From NCBI RefSeq assembly GCF_002982075.1, contig NZ_PUEJ01000012.1, positions 86,563-150,562 on the forward strand: a stretch of DNA of 64,000 nucleotides. Reading direction: 5' to 3'. Under the pieces are notes generated by a model that made no database searches, was not told where the DNA came from, and worked only from the letters and a program-made list of their open reading frames with translations. Origin of the DNA: Labrys okinawensis. Its GTDB lineage: Bacteria > Pseudomonadota > Alphaproteobacteria > Rhizobiales > Labraceae. This document shows positions 16,284 to 24,059 of the stretch, piece after piece. The position numbers and the translations under genes were made by a program. Numbering within the stretch: the stretch's first letter is position 1; the number at the start of each line of letters is the position of its first letter.

Positions 16284-17300
16284 TCACTTCTTGATCAGGT
16301 CGGAGCCGACATTCTTGTTCACGAATTTCAGCGTGTAGGCCTTCTTGAAATCGAAATCGGGCTTGTAGAGGCCGACCGCGACCATCTTGTCGAAGAAGGA
16401 CTTCATGTGCTCGTCGGTCATGGCGCCGATGCCGCTCTTCTCGGCGTCACCCGACATGACGATGCCATAGGCCTTCATCTGCTTGACGGCGAAGGCGAGG
16501 TTCTCGTCGGTCATGTCGGGATTGTCCTTCTGGATCGCCGCATTGCCGAGCTTGTTGTCGCCATAGAGATAGGTGGCCCAGCCGATCGCCGAGGCATCGA
16601 CGAATTTCTGCACCACGTCGGGCTTGCTGTCGATGATGTCCTGGCGGGTGACGATCAGGGTCGAATAGGTGTTCCAGCCCTGGTCGGCGATCAGGAAGAC
16701 ATTGGGCTTGAAGCCGCCGCCTTTTTCCACCTGGAGCGGCTCGGACGCCACATAGCCCTGCTGGACCGAACCCTTGTCGGCGATGAAGGGGCCGGGGTTG
16801 AAGTCGTAGGGCTTGACGACCTCGTCGGTGAAGCCGAAGGCCGCCTTCATCCAGGCATAGCCGGTGGCCTGGAAATCGGGGCCGATGAAGATGGTTTTAG
16901 CCTTCTTCAGATCTTCCCAGCTGTCGAGGCCGACGCCGGGATGCGTCATCAGGATCTGCGGGTCCTTCTGGAAGGTGGCCGCCACCGCGACGAGGGGAAT
17001 GCCCTCCTTGGCGGCGGAAAAGACCTCGACCAGATTGCCGCCCATGTAGAAATCGTTCTTGCCGGCGACCAGAGCTGTGGCGTTGTTGGCGGTGGGGCCG
17101 CCCTGCACGATTTCGACGTCGAGGCCGAACTTCTTATAGGTGCCGTCCGCCACCGCCTGGTAGTAGCCGCCATGCTCACCCTGGGCCAGCCAGTTGGTGC
17201 CGAAGCGAACCTTCACGAGGTCCTCGGCATAGGCGCCGTTCAAGCCGGCAAAAACCACTGCCGTCGCTGCAAGCACGGCGGTCTTGAGCATGCTGTTCAT
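16284..17300 (-). CDS. NMT1/THI5-like ABC substrate-binding protein
   Basis: This 338-residue protein has a signal peptide (cleavage after AYA near residue 25) and the NMT1/SsuA/ThiY binding fold. Typical features are VRFGTNWLAQGEHGGYYQA, IVQGGPTANNATALVAGKNDF and the hinge region around IFIGPDFQATGYAW. Family members bind pyrimidines, formyl-aminopyrimidines, nitrate, sulfonates or taurine. With a cytosine-deaminase-like enzyme in the operon, a pyrimidine or related nitrogen heterocycle is the best guess. It is the first gene of the operon; I saw no TPP riboswitch upstream. Confidence 0.9.
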   Translation of the reverse strand: MNSMLKTAVLAATAVVFAGLNGAYAEDLVKVRFGTNWLAQGEHGGYYQAVADGTYKKFGLDVEIVQGGPTANNATALVAGKNDFYMGGNLVEVFSAAKEGIPLVAVAATFQKDPQILMTHPGVGLDSWEDLKKAKTIFIGPDFQATGYAWMKAAFGFTDEVVKPYDFNPGPFIADKGSVQQGYVASEPLQVEKGGGFKPNVFLIADQGWNTYSTLIVTRQDIIDSKPDVVQKFVDASAIGWATYLYGDNKLGNAAIQKDNPDMTDENLAFAVKQMKAYGIVMSGDAEKSGIGAMTDEHMKSFFDKMVAVGLYKPDFDFKKAYTLKFVNKNVGSDLIKK

Positions 17301-17453
17301 TCCTGTCGCCTCAGTTCGGGTTCGTCTTGCGAGGCGCCGGTATTGAAAGGCCGTAACGCCGAGGCCCGATTGTTAGCGCCAATTCATACTTGCACAAGTC
17401 GTAATCACGATTAATTTTGCGCCGACGAGATTTTCGAAGAGATCCTTCCCGCC

Positions 17454-17840
17454 ATGCTTCGCGCCATCACGCCGCCCGCGCTGCGCGCGCCCTTCGCCCG
17501 CTACAGCCACGCCATGGAGGTGCCGGCCGGCGCCCGCCTGGTCTTTTGTTCCGGCCAGCTCGGCATCGGCCCGGACGAGACTATCCCGGAGGGCGCCGAG
17601 GCGCAGGCCAGGCTGATCTTCAAGGCCATCGAAGCCATCCTGGCGGAAGCCGGCATGGGGCTCGCTGACATCGTCAGGATCAATGCCTATGTCACCGGCC
17701 GCGAACATATGGCCGGCTACATGAAGGCCCGCGACGCTGTGGTCGCCGATCCGCCGCCGGCCTCCACCCTGATGATCGTCTCCGGCTTCACACGGGAGGC
17801 GTTCAAGGTCGAGGTGGAGGTGGTGGCGGCAAAGGCATGA
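17454..17840 (+). CDS. RidA/YjgF/YER057c-family protein
   Basis: This 128-residue protein has the Rid fold: PFARYSHAMEV, FCSGQLGIGPDETIPEGAEAQ, IVRINAYVT and PPASTLMIV. The arginine that RidA uses to hydrolyse imines (in ARSCVEV of E. coli) is replaced; the aligned segment here reads ASTLMIV. It is therefore probably a non-canonical Rid subfamily member with another activity, as with RutC-type proteins in pyrimidine breakdown. It is divergent from the transporter operon with a 150-base shared promoter region, which supports a role in the same pathway. Confidence 0.85.
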   Translation: MLRAITPPALRAPFARYSHAMEVPAGARLVFCSGQLGIGPDETIPEGAEAQARLIFKAIEAILAEAGMGLADIVRINAYVTGREHMAGYMKARDAVVADPPPASTLMIVSGFTREAFKVEVEVVAAKA

Positions 17841-17899
17841 GCGCGGCGCTCCCAGCGGATATCCTGCCCTGGCACCTGTAGTTCCACGGACCTCAAGCG

Positions 17900-18160
17900 C
17901 TACCCGGCCAGCGCCTGTTCGACCTCGGCGCGCTCGACTTCCAACAGCGGCGCCAGCACCTTGTAGGCCCTGGTCTTGACGCCTGGCTGCATCACCAGGA
18001 TCACCGTTTCGGTCCCCGGGCAGGCGGCGTCGCCGCACTGGATTTCGCTGACGGAGATGGTGGTCTCCTCGCCGAGTGCGAGGATCTCCCGAACCATCTG
18101 CTTGATGGCGGCGGCCCTGTCGCGCTCGGCCTGGCTGGATTTGCGGAACAGGCCGAACAT
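17900..18160 (-). CDS. Small conserved-looking protein of unknown function
   Basis: This 86-residue protein begins MFGLFRKSS, has a charged helix (about residues 10-35) and then SVSEIQCGDAACPGTETVI with two cysteines, followed by a basic beta segment and an acidic C-terminal helix. No signal peptide or membrane segment is visible. It starts four bases after the WD40 gene, so the two are co-translated. I do not recognise the family; a partner of the WD40 protein or the nearby metallochaperone is a guess. Confidence 0.7.
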   Translation of the reverse strand: MFGLFRKSSQAERDRAAAIKQMVREILALGEETTISVSEIQCGDAACPGTETVILVMQPGVKTRAYKVLAPLLEVERAEVEQALAG

Positions 18161-18164
18161 CGCC

Positions 18165-19187
18165 TCAGGCGGCTCCGGGCAAGGTGAGGATGCCGGCGGC
18201 GCCATCCTCGGCGCCGAGAGCAAGCTGGGCGCCGTTCTTGTCCCAGGCCAGCGCCGTGATGCCCGAGCCCGGCACCGCGCGGCGGACCAGGATCTCGGAG
18301 GCGTCGGTCAGCCGGCAGAGCAGCACGCAGCCATCCTCGTAACCGAGCGCCAGCACCAGTGCCTTGGGATGGAAGGCGACCCGCGTAACCTTGGCGTGGC
18401 GAATGCCGCATTCGCGCGGCGCCTTGCCCATCGGGCCGTCCTTGCTCTGGAAGGGCCAGACGATGCCGGCATCGGCACCCGAGGTCGCCAGCCAATTGCC
18501 ATCATGCGACCAGGAGAAGGAGCGCGTCTTGGAAGGGTAGCCCGACATGCGCATGTGCTTCTTTTCGGCGACCGTCCAGCCATGGAGGGTGTTTTCCTGC
18601 ATGGACGTGACGATGAAGCGGTTGTCGGGCGAAATCGTGATGTCGAGGTGGCTGCCCTTCCATTCATAGAATTCGGGCGCGGCGCTCGAATTGGGGAACC
18701 AGGCCGACACGCCGTTGTAATGGGCGATGGCGAGGCGGTAGCCCTTGGGCATGAAGGCCAGGCCCCGCACGCTGGAAGGCGCCGTCCACTGCTTCACATT
18801 GCCCTTTTCGTCACGGGCATAGACGGCCTTGCCGGCCGACCAGGCTGTCGCGCCGCCCGCCGAGACCGCCACCGCGTCGATCCATTTGTTGCCAGCCTCG
18901 CCGATCTGGCTGATCTCGCCATTGGCGGAGAGGGCCATGATACGCCCATCGTCGCCGCCGGCGACGAGCGTGCTGGCGTTGGCGGTGACGGCGAGCAGGC
19001 CCGCATCACCGAACAGGGCATCGCGCTTTTCTTCGCCGATCTCCGCCCTGAGCACCGTGCCATCGGCCAAAGCGAAGACCGGCGTGCGGCCCAGCCAATG
19101 GCAGGCCAGCACATGGCTGCCAGCCTCGATCGGGGTGACGCTTTCGGACAAAGAGGGGAAGGAAGTGGTGTTCAAGGCGGGGCTCAT
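18165..19187 (-). CDS. WD40 repeat protein
   Basis: This 340-residue protein consists of about seven WD40-like beta-propeller blades; LAVTANASTLVAGGDDGRIMAL, FSWSHDGNWLATSGADAGIVWP and ALGYEDGCVLLCRL are clear repeats. No signal peptide is seen, so it should be cytoplasmic and act as a protein-interaction scaffold. The ATG at 19187 avoids a low-complexity extension coded by repeat DNA. It lies between a small unknown gene and a COG0523 GTPase gene on the same strand. Interaction partners are unknown. Confidence 0.85.
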   Translation of the reverse strand: MSPALNTTSFPSLSESVTPIEAGSHVLACHWLGRTPVFALADGTVLRAEIGEEKRDALFGDAGLLAVTANASTLVAGGDDGRIMALSANGEISQIGEAGNKWIDAVAVSAGGATAWSAGKAVYARDEKGNVKQWTAPSSVRGLAFMPKGYRLAIAHYNGVSAWFPNSSAAPEFYEWKGSHLDITISPDNRFIVTSMQENTLHGWTVAEKKHMRMSGYPSKTRSFSWSHDGNWLATSGADAGIVWPFQSKDGPMGKAPRECGIRHAKVTRVAFHPKALVLALGYEDGCVLLCRLTDASEILVRRAVPGSGITALAWDKNGAQLALGAEDGAAGILTLPGAA

Positions 19188-19226
19188 AGACAAGAGGCGG
19201 GGATGTTCTGGGGTTGCGCGGCGATT

Positions 19227-19374
19227 CACCCCTCATCCCCCTGCCGGGACCTCTAGTCAACTCAAGTGAGTTGACGACACCCGCAAGGGGAGAAGGAGTT
19301 TGATTCGGCTCGACACATCCCATTGAAATCCCTTCTCTCCGTGCGGGAGAAGGTGGCGGAAGCCGGATGAGGGG
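19227..19374. repeat. Dispersed intergenic palindromic repeat (RIME-like) with nested palindrome
   Basis: It fills the gap between the WD40 and GTPase genes. The left module (CCCCTCATCC...CCGCAAGGGGAGAAGG) contains a nested perfect palindrome, GTCAACTCAAGTGAGTTGAC, at 19256-19275, in the same place as in the copy at 3003-3150. The right module (CCCTTCTCTCC...GGATGAGGGG) starts near 19330. The gap between modules is unrelated sequence. Confidence 0.83.
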
Positions 19375-19387
19375 TGCAATCTCCTCC

Positions 19388-20443
19388 CTACGCTGCGCAG
19401 GCGCGGAAACCCTTTTCGAGTTCGTCCCGGTTGAGATGGTGCCCGATGAACACCAGGCGAGACTCGCGCTTCTCGTCGGGTCTCCATTCGCGCTGGAGGT
19501 CGCCGTCCACGATCATGTGCACGCCCTGCAGCACGAAGCGGCGCGGCTCGTCCTTAAAGGCGAGAATACCTTTCCAGCGCAGGAGATTCGGTCCCTCGCT
19601 TTGAGCGATGCGGTCGATCCAGGGCATGAACTTGGCCGGGTCGACATCGCCGTCGATCTTCAGCGACAGGGACTGCATGGTCTCGTCGTGATAGTGCTTC
19701 AGGCCGTGATCGTGGTGATGATCATGGCCATGATGATGGTCGTGATCATGATCATGGTCGTGCTCGTCGACTTCGAGAAAGGCCGGCTCGAGGTCGAGGA
19801 TGCGGTCGAGATCGAAGGCATTGCGGCCGAGCACGTCTGCGATCGCCACATTGGAGCGCGTCGCCTTGTGGAGCTTGGCATAGGGGTTGAGCGCGCGGAT
19901 GCGCATCTCGACCTCATGCAGTTCGGGTGCGGTGACGAGGTCGGTCTTGTTCAGCACGATCACGTCGGCGAAGGCGATCTGGTTCTTGGCCTCGGGGGCG
20001 TCCTTAAGGCGATCTTTCAGCCATTTGGCGTCGGCCACGGTGACCACGGCGTCGAGGCGGGTCTTCTCGGCGACATCCTGGTCGACGAAGAAGGTCTGCG
20101 CCACCGGGGCCGGATCGGCCAGGCCCGTGGTCTCCACCAGGATGGCGTCGAACTTGCCCTTGCGCTTGAGGAGGCCATCGATGATGCGGATGAGGTCGCC
20201 GCGCACGGTGCAGCACACGCAGCCATTGTTCATTTCGAAGACTTCTTCGTCGGCATCGACGATGAGGTCGTTGTCGATGCCGATCTCGCCGAACTCGTTG
20301 ACGATGACGGCGAAGCGCTGGCCGTGCGGTTCGGTCAGGATGCGGTTCAGCAGCGTGGTCTTGCCGGCGCCGAGATAGCCGGTGAGAACGGTGACGGGAA
20401 TTTTGTCGGAGGTCTTATCCTGCGAAGCAATCGTATCGGCCAT
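19388..20443 (-). CDS. COG0523-family GTPase / putative zinc metallochaperone (CobW-like)
   Basis: This 351-residue G3E GTPase has Walker A GYLGAGKTT at 22-30, the metal-binding CVCC motif at 75-78, ETTGLADPAPV, and the guanine motif NKTD. A long His/Asp-rich stretch follows near 226-250, typical of zinc-handling members (YeiR, ZigA, ZNG1 group). It should hydrolyse GTP and deliver zinc, or possibly cobalt or nickel, to a client enzyme. The C-terminal CobW domain is complete. I saw no clear Zur box upstream. The WD40 gene follows it on the same strand. Confidence 0.88.
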   Translation of the reverse strand: MADTIASQDKTSDKIPVTVLTGYLGAGKTTLLNRILTEPHGQRFAVIVNEFGEIGIDNDLIVDADEEVFEMNNGCVCCTVRGDLIRIIDGLLKRKGKFDAILVETTGLADPAPVAQTFFVDQDVAEKTRLDAVVTVADAKWLKDRLKDAPEAKNQIAFADVIVLNKTDLVTAPELHEVEMRIRALNPYAKLHKATRSNVAIADVLGRNAFDLDRILDLEPAFLEVDEHDHDHDHDHHHGHDHHHDHGLKHYHDETMQSLSLKIDGDVDPAKFMPWIDRIAQSEGPNLLRWKGILAFKDEPRRFVLQGVHMIVDGDLQREWRPDEKRESRLVFIGHHLNRDELEKGFRACAA

Positions 20444-20754
20444 GGCAATCTCCGGAGCGCGGGCGCGCTCTTGAAAAACGGATAGGCGTGCAGCCGGGGG
20501 CGCATTCGTCCCGGCCGCATTCGCTCAGCCTTATATTGGATCGATGCCGTGGGATGTAAGCCCCAAAGTGTGATTCTTCCTGCCGCTCGGAAGATGGAGT
20601 GCGGTTGTCTTTCCCTGGCTCTGGGAGCCGCTTGCCATCTTGTGCTCTGGGAACCGCGGAGCGGGCGTGACTATACTGTATCGGTCGACAGACTGCAGAT
20701 GTCCCGTGCAGATCCAGGCCATAGTGCATCCCTCGATTCAACCGATGTGAACCG
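20444..20754. other. Divergent spacer, no gene seen
   Basis: This gap separates the GTPase gene from the glycosyltransferase-like gene. It should contain both promoters. I see no strong palindrome, Zur-like site or terminator. Open frames crossing it are antisense extensions. Confidence 0.5.
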
Positions 20755-22212
20755 ATGAGAGTAGCCACCATCCACGATGTCTTTCGCTCCAGCGTGCTCG
20801 GCATGCCCGAAGCGGATCCTGTCATTGGTCACTGGTTCTACAATAGATTCCTCCAGATTTTGAGACCGCTTCGAGTCGAGGTCGAGCGTGTCTCCATCCT
20901 GCCGAATGGCGAACCTTCCCTGCTCGAGGAACTCGCAGCACGCCATGGTTGGCCGCCGGACAAGAGCGGATGGGCGCATGTCTTTTCCCATCCAGACGTG
21001 GTCAACCTCATCATGCCGATGCTTGAGCGGCTTCGGGCATTTGATCTGGTGCTGGGATTCGAGATGCCCCCCAATCTCATCCGCGCGCTCAATGCCCACG
21101 GACAAAGACTGATCGATATCTCGATCGATCCCATTCGCTTCTGTGCGGATTTGTTCCTGCGCATGCGCAGCAACGATTCCGCGCTCCAGGCCCTGCTTGC
21201 CGAACGATCCGCTTCCCCCGAACAGGTCGTTGCCGGCGCAGCAGGACTCAAGGCCCGAATGCAGCCGCTGCCCGTCCAGCCAGAGGCAATCGTGTTCGCA
21301 GGGCAGGTCCCTGATGACAGCAGCCTGATTGCAGGGAGCCGCATTCAAGGCGCAGCACCTTTTGTCGATCAAGTGAACGAGATCGCGGCCGGGCGCCAAA
21401 TTCTGCTGAAGCCGCATCCCTACGCGCCTGGAAATCCCGATCTTGCCATGCTTCATCGCGCCTTGCCCAAAAGCCGCTTCACGCGCGACAACATCTACGC
21501 CTTGATGGCAGCTCCGTGGGTTGGAGCTGTCGTCACTCTTTCATCGAGTGTGGCGACGGAAGCCCTGTATTTCGACAAGCCAGGCGTCCGGCTGATCAGC
21601 CCCGATGTGGAGTTTGTCGAGCCCGGCGTGATTGGCCCGTTTCAGCGCATCGATGGCCGGGCTTCGAGCGCTTCCTTCTGGGGGGAACTGCTCGATCAGG
21701 CAGTCCAGATGCCAAGTCGTGCTTCCCCAGCTTCCCCGTTGCGTCGTCTTTTCGGGGCGAGTTGGGGGCTTCCGCGACCTGCGACGGCCATTCTCCCTTC
21801 GCCGCTTTCACGCGGCGAAACAACGACGAATATCCAACCCTACTGCGTGTTCGGCTGGAGTGGAACGGAGCCGGACGGCGTCCGGAGCGACGGCACATTG
21901 GCCGTTCTTCAGATGCCCGCCTGCAATGACGGGATGGCATCGACACTGGTTCTGACACTCAGCGCGTTCGCACCAGATGCGAACCGCCAACAGGAGCTGA
22001 CTATTTCTTCTCACCCCGCCGGGTTCACGGAAAAAATCATCTTGGCAACCGCTGAAAGACGCGAATTGCAGATTGCCCTGCCGCCGGCTCCGATTGGTTC
22101 GACGCTGGAAATTTCGATCGGCATCGATGCCGCGCTCAGCCCCGGGCAACAGGGCATCAATTCGGACGAACGTCGCCTGGGTATAAAGCTGCATCGAATG
22201 GCGATTGTCTAA
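20755..22212 (+). CDS. Capsule-type glycosyltransferase-like protein with C-terminal beta-sandwich domain
   Basis: In this 485-residue protein, residues about 200-310 (ILLKPHPYAPGNPD, TLSSSVATEALYFDKPGV) resemble capsule polysaccharide synthesis proteins of the KpsS/KpsC type. A Pro-rich linker near 325-360 leads to a beta-sandwich domain ending in LSPGQQGINSDERRLGIKL, a module seen attached to many bacterial glycosyltransferases. No membrane segment is evident. It stands alone, without other polysaccharide genes, and its base use looks less GC-biased than its neighbours, so it may have been acquired by transfer. Function in surface glycan synthesis is inferred. Confidence 0.65.
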   Translation: MRVATIHDVFRSSVLGMPEADPVIGHWFYNRFLQILRPLRVEVERVSILPNGEPSLLEELAARHGWPPDKSGWAHVFSHPDVVNLIMPMLERLRAFDLVLGFEMPPNLIRALNAHGQRLIDISIDPIRFCADLFLRMRSNDSALQALLAERSASPEQVVAGAAGLKARMQPLPVQPEAIVFAGQVPDDSSLIAGSRIQGAAPFVDQVNEIAAGRQILLKPHPYAPGNPDLAMLHRALPKSRFTRDNIYALMAAPWVGAVVTLSSSVATEALYFDKPGVRLISPDVEFVEPGVIGPFQRIDGRASSASFWGELLDQAVQMPSRASPASPLRRLFGASWGLPRPATAILPSPLSRGETTTNIQPYCVFGWSGTEPDGVRSDGTLAVLQMPACNDGMASTLVLTLSAFAPDANRQQELTISSHPAGFTEKIILATAERRELQIALPPAPIGSTLEISIGIDAALSPGQQGINSDERRLGIKLHRMAIV

Positions 22213-22361
22213 GACCCGCCGTCGTCATGCCATCTACCGGCAATTCGACGGGCGCCTCATCAAAGTCAGGGCCGCATAGGTCAAACGCCTGCCCGGACAC
22301 GAAATTCCCGACGGTCCCAAGCAGCGCCGCTCTCTCATTCCACCATTTCCGCAAAACGACA

Positions 22362-22383
22362 CCTTCCCCGAAGCCGGGGAAGG
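22362..22383 (-). terminator. Hairpin terminator between convergent genes
   Basis: An 8-base perfect stem (CCTTCCCC / GGGGAAGG) with a six-base loop lies downstream of the TPR lipoprotein gene. On the minus strand it is followed by TGTCGTTTTG. It may also stop transcription from the convergent plus-strand gene. Confidence 0.55.
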
Positions 22384-22426
22384 ATCGCTGTGTCCCATTC
22401 GACGCGGTTTAAGTCCGCGTCCGCGC

Positions 22427-23296
22427 TCAGGCGCCGCCGCCGAGGCGGCTGAGGCCGCTCTTGGCCGCGGCATTGCTCGAATCGATCGCCAGGGCGCGCT
22501 GGAAGCTTTCGCGCGCCTTCTGGGTGTCGTTCAAGCCGGCCTGGGCATAGCCGCGGCCGGCCCAGGAGGCGGCGTTGCGGTTGTTGATCTGCAGGGCCTG
22601 GTCGAAGTCGGACAGCGCCTCCTTGTATTTCTGCAACTGCAGATAGGAACTGCCACGAGAATAATAGGGGGCCTCCGCGCGCGGATCGTTGGAAATCGCC
22701 GAGGTGAAGTCGTCGATCGCCACCTCGTGATTGCCTCCGGCCTGACGGATCAGGCCGCGATTGTAATAGGCCTCCGCCGTTTCGGGCTTGATCTTGATGG
22801 CCTTGTCGTAGTCGGCCATGGCCTGCTGGGTCTGGCCCTGCAGGCGGTAGATGTTGCCGCGGCCGACATAGGCGGGCGCATAGTTGGGATCGTTGGTGAT
22901 CACCTGATTGTAGTCGGCAAGGGCCTGGCCGGTCTGACCGGTCTTGCGGTAGACCAGAGCGCGGTTGGCGAGCGCCTGCACGAAGTTCGGATCGATCTGC
23001 AGCGCGCGGTTGAAGTCGGAGATGGCCGGTCCGTACTGGTTGGAACGCGCATAGGCCGAACCGCGCATGTTCCAGGCTTCGGGATCGTTGGGGTTCTTTT
23101 CGATTACCGAGGAAAGCGAACCGATATCGGCCGAGGAGACCTGCCGGCTGCTGGCATCGCCGTCATCGCCACCGCCGCCGGTGGAGGCGCAGCCGACCAG
23201 GCCGAAGCCCGCAACGCCCAGCATCAGGAGGGCGGCGATACGGGAAATGGAGCTTCTGGGTGGGGGTTCTGCCGTGATTGTCGTGGAAAGTGTCAT
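22427..23296 (-). CDS. TPR-repeat lipoprotein
   Basis: This 289-residue protein has a lipoprotein signal (LVGC, lipidated Cys36), a short Gly/Ser linker, and about seven tetratricopeptide repeats from residue 65 on, such as AISDFNRALQIDPNFVQALA. It resembles NlpI and other TPR lipoproteins that serve as envelope scaffolds. It should be anchored in the outer (or inner) membrane facing the periplasm. The ATG at 23296 places the signal sequence correctly, although residues 1-18 make the leader rather long. Partners unknown. Confidence 0.85.
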   Translation of the reverse strand: MTLSTTITAEPPPRSSISRIAALLMLGVAGFGLVGCASTGGGGDDGDASSRQVSSADIGSLSSVIEKNPNDPEAWNMRGSAYARSNQYGPAISDFNRALQIDPNFVQALANRALVYRKTGQTGQALADYNQVITNDPNYAPAYVGRGNIYRLQGQTQQAMADYDKAIKIKPETAEAYYNRGLIRQAGGNHEVAIDDFTSAISNDPRAEAPYYSRGSSYLQLQKYKEALSDFDQALQINNRNAASWAGRGYAQAGLNDTQKARESFQRALAIDSSNAAAKSGLSRLGGGA

Positions 23297-23689
23297 CTTG
23301 TCGGTCCGGGTCCATCGAGACGATTTTACAAGGAGGCCGCAAATCTGGCCGTGATCCAACTGCTGCCCAATCCTACCGGCCCCATCCCGGCGCCCGCAAT
23401 GCCTGTGCTCGGCCTTGCGGCCAGGCGCGGTGGGGGCAAGACGGAAACTGAGCCATGATGGTCCGGGCAGAGTGGAAAAAGCGATACGGGGAGCAATCTG
23501 CCGGATTAACCTTGCCGGAAAGTAAAACCTTTCCGCCCATCCTGCCGGTTGACGACCGGCTCCACCCTCTTGTTCGAACGCGTCCTGGCGATTCCCGGAG
23601 ATTCCCGTCAAGCGGCAGCACAAACACAAACGCCCGGCCAAATTGCCCGGGCGTTCGTCCCAACCAGTCGTTTGGTCGGAAAATCCGAC
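23297..23689. other. Intergenic region with rpsU terminator, otherwise nothing seen
   Basis: It contains the promoter side of the TPR lipoprotein gene and the rpsU terminator at 23629-23655. No other gene or motif is supported. Confidence 0.5.
23629..23655 (-). terminator. Rho-independent terminator of rpsU
   Basis: A 9-base stem (AACGCCCGG / CCGGGCGTT) with a nine-base loop. On the minus strand it is followed by a T-rich run, 35 bases after the rpsU stop. Confidence 0.8.
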
Positions 23690-23923
23690 TTACTTCTTCA
23701 CAACGCGGGGCGTTGCGGGAATCAGGCCTTCGCGCTGCAGCTTCTTGCGAGCCAGCTTGCGGGCGCGGCGAACGGCTTCGGCAGCCTCGCGGGCGCGCTT
23801 CTCGGACGGCTTCTCGTAGTGGCCGCGCAGCTTCATCTCACGGAAGATGCCTTCACGCTGCATCTTCTTCTTGAGCGCCTTCAGCGCCTGATCAACATTG
23901 TTATCGCGAACGAGAACCTGCAC
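23690..23923 (-). CDS. rpsU: 30S ribosomal protein S21
   Basis: This 77-residue protein is the small basic S21 subunit that helps mRNA binding at the start of translation. VQVLVRDNNVDQALKALKKK, GIFREMKLRGHYEKPSEKR and RKLARKKLQREGL are diagnostic. The start is GTG at 23923, matching the usual N-terminus (M/VQVLVRDNN). Longer upstream starts would add residues unknown in the family. AGGA precedes it. A strong terminator follows. Confidence 0.95.
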   Translation of the reverse strand: MQVLVRDNNVDQALKALKKKMQREGIFREMKLRGHYEKPSEKRAREAAEAVRRARKLARKKLQREGLIPATPRVVKK

Positions 23924-23981
23924 GCGTGCTGTCCTATTATCCTGGTGTGAATCGCTGCGGCGGCTTGGCAACAGGAAACCC

Positions 23982-23997
23982 CGGTGCCAAGGCACCG
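23982..23997 (-). terminator. Short hairpin between purK and rpsU
   Basis: CGGTGCC-AA-GGCACCG forms a 7-base stem 60 bases after the purK stop and ahead of rpsU. On the minus strand GGGGTTTCC follows. It could be a weak purEK terminator or an rpsU leader structure. Confidence 0.4.
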
Positions 23998-24059
23998 CCG
24001 AATTTGGAAGCGGCGTCATAACAGAAGGGATGGCCGCTGTCCATATTGATTAGCATGGA

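Noticed and set aside
17301..17453. TPP riboswitch upstream of the NMT1-like gene
   Set aside because: The conserved TPP aptamer motifs are not visible in this 150-base spacer.
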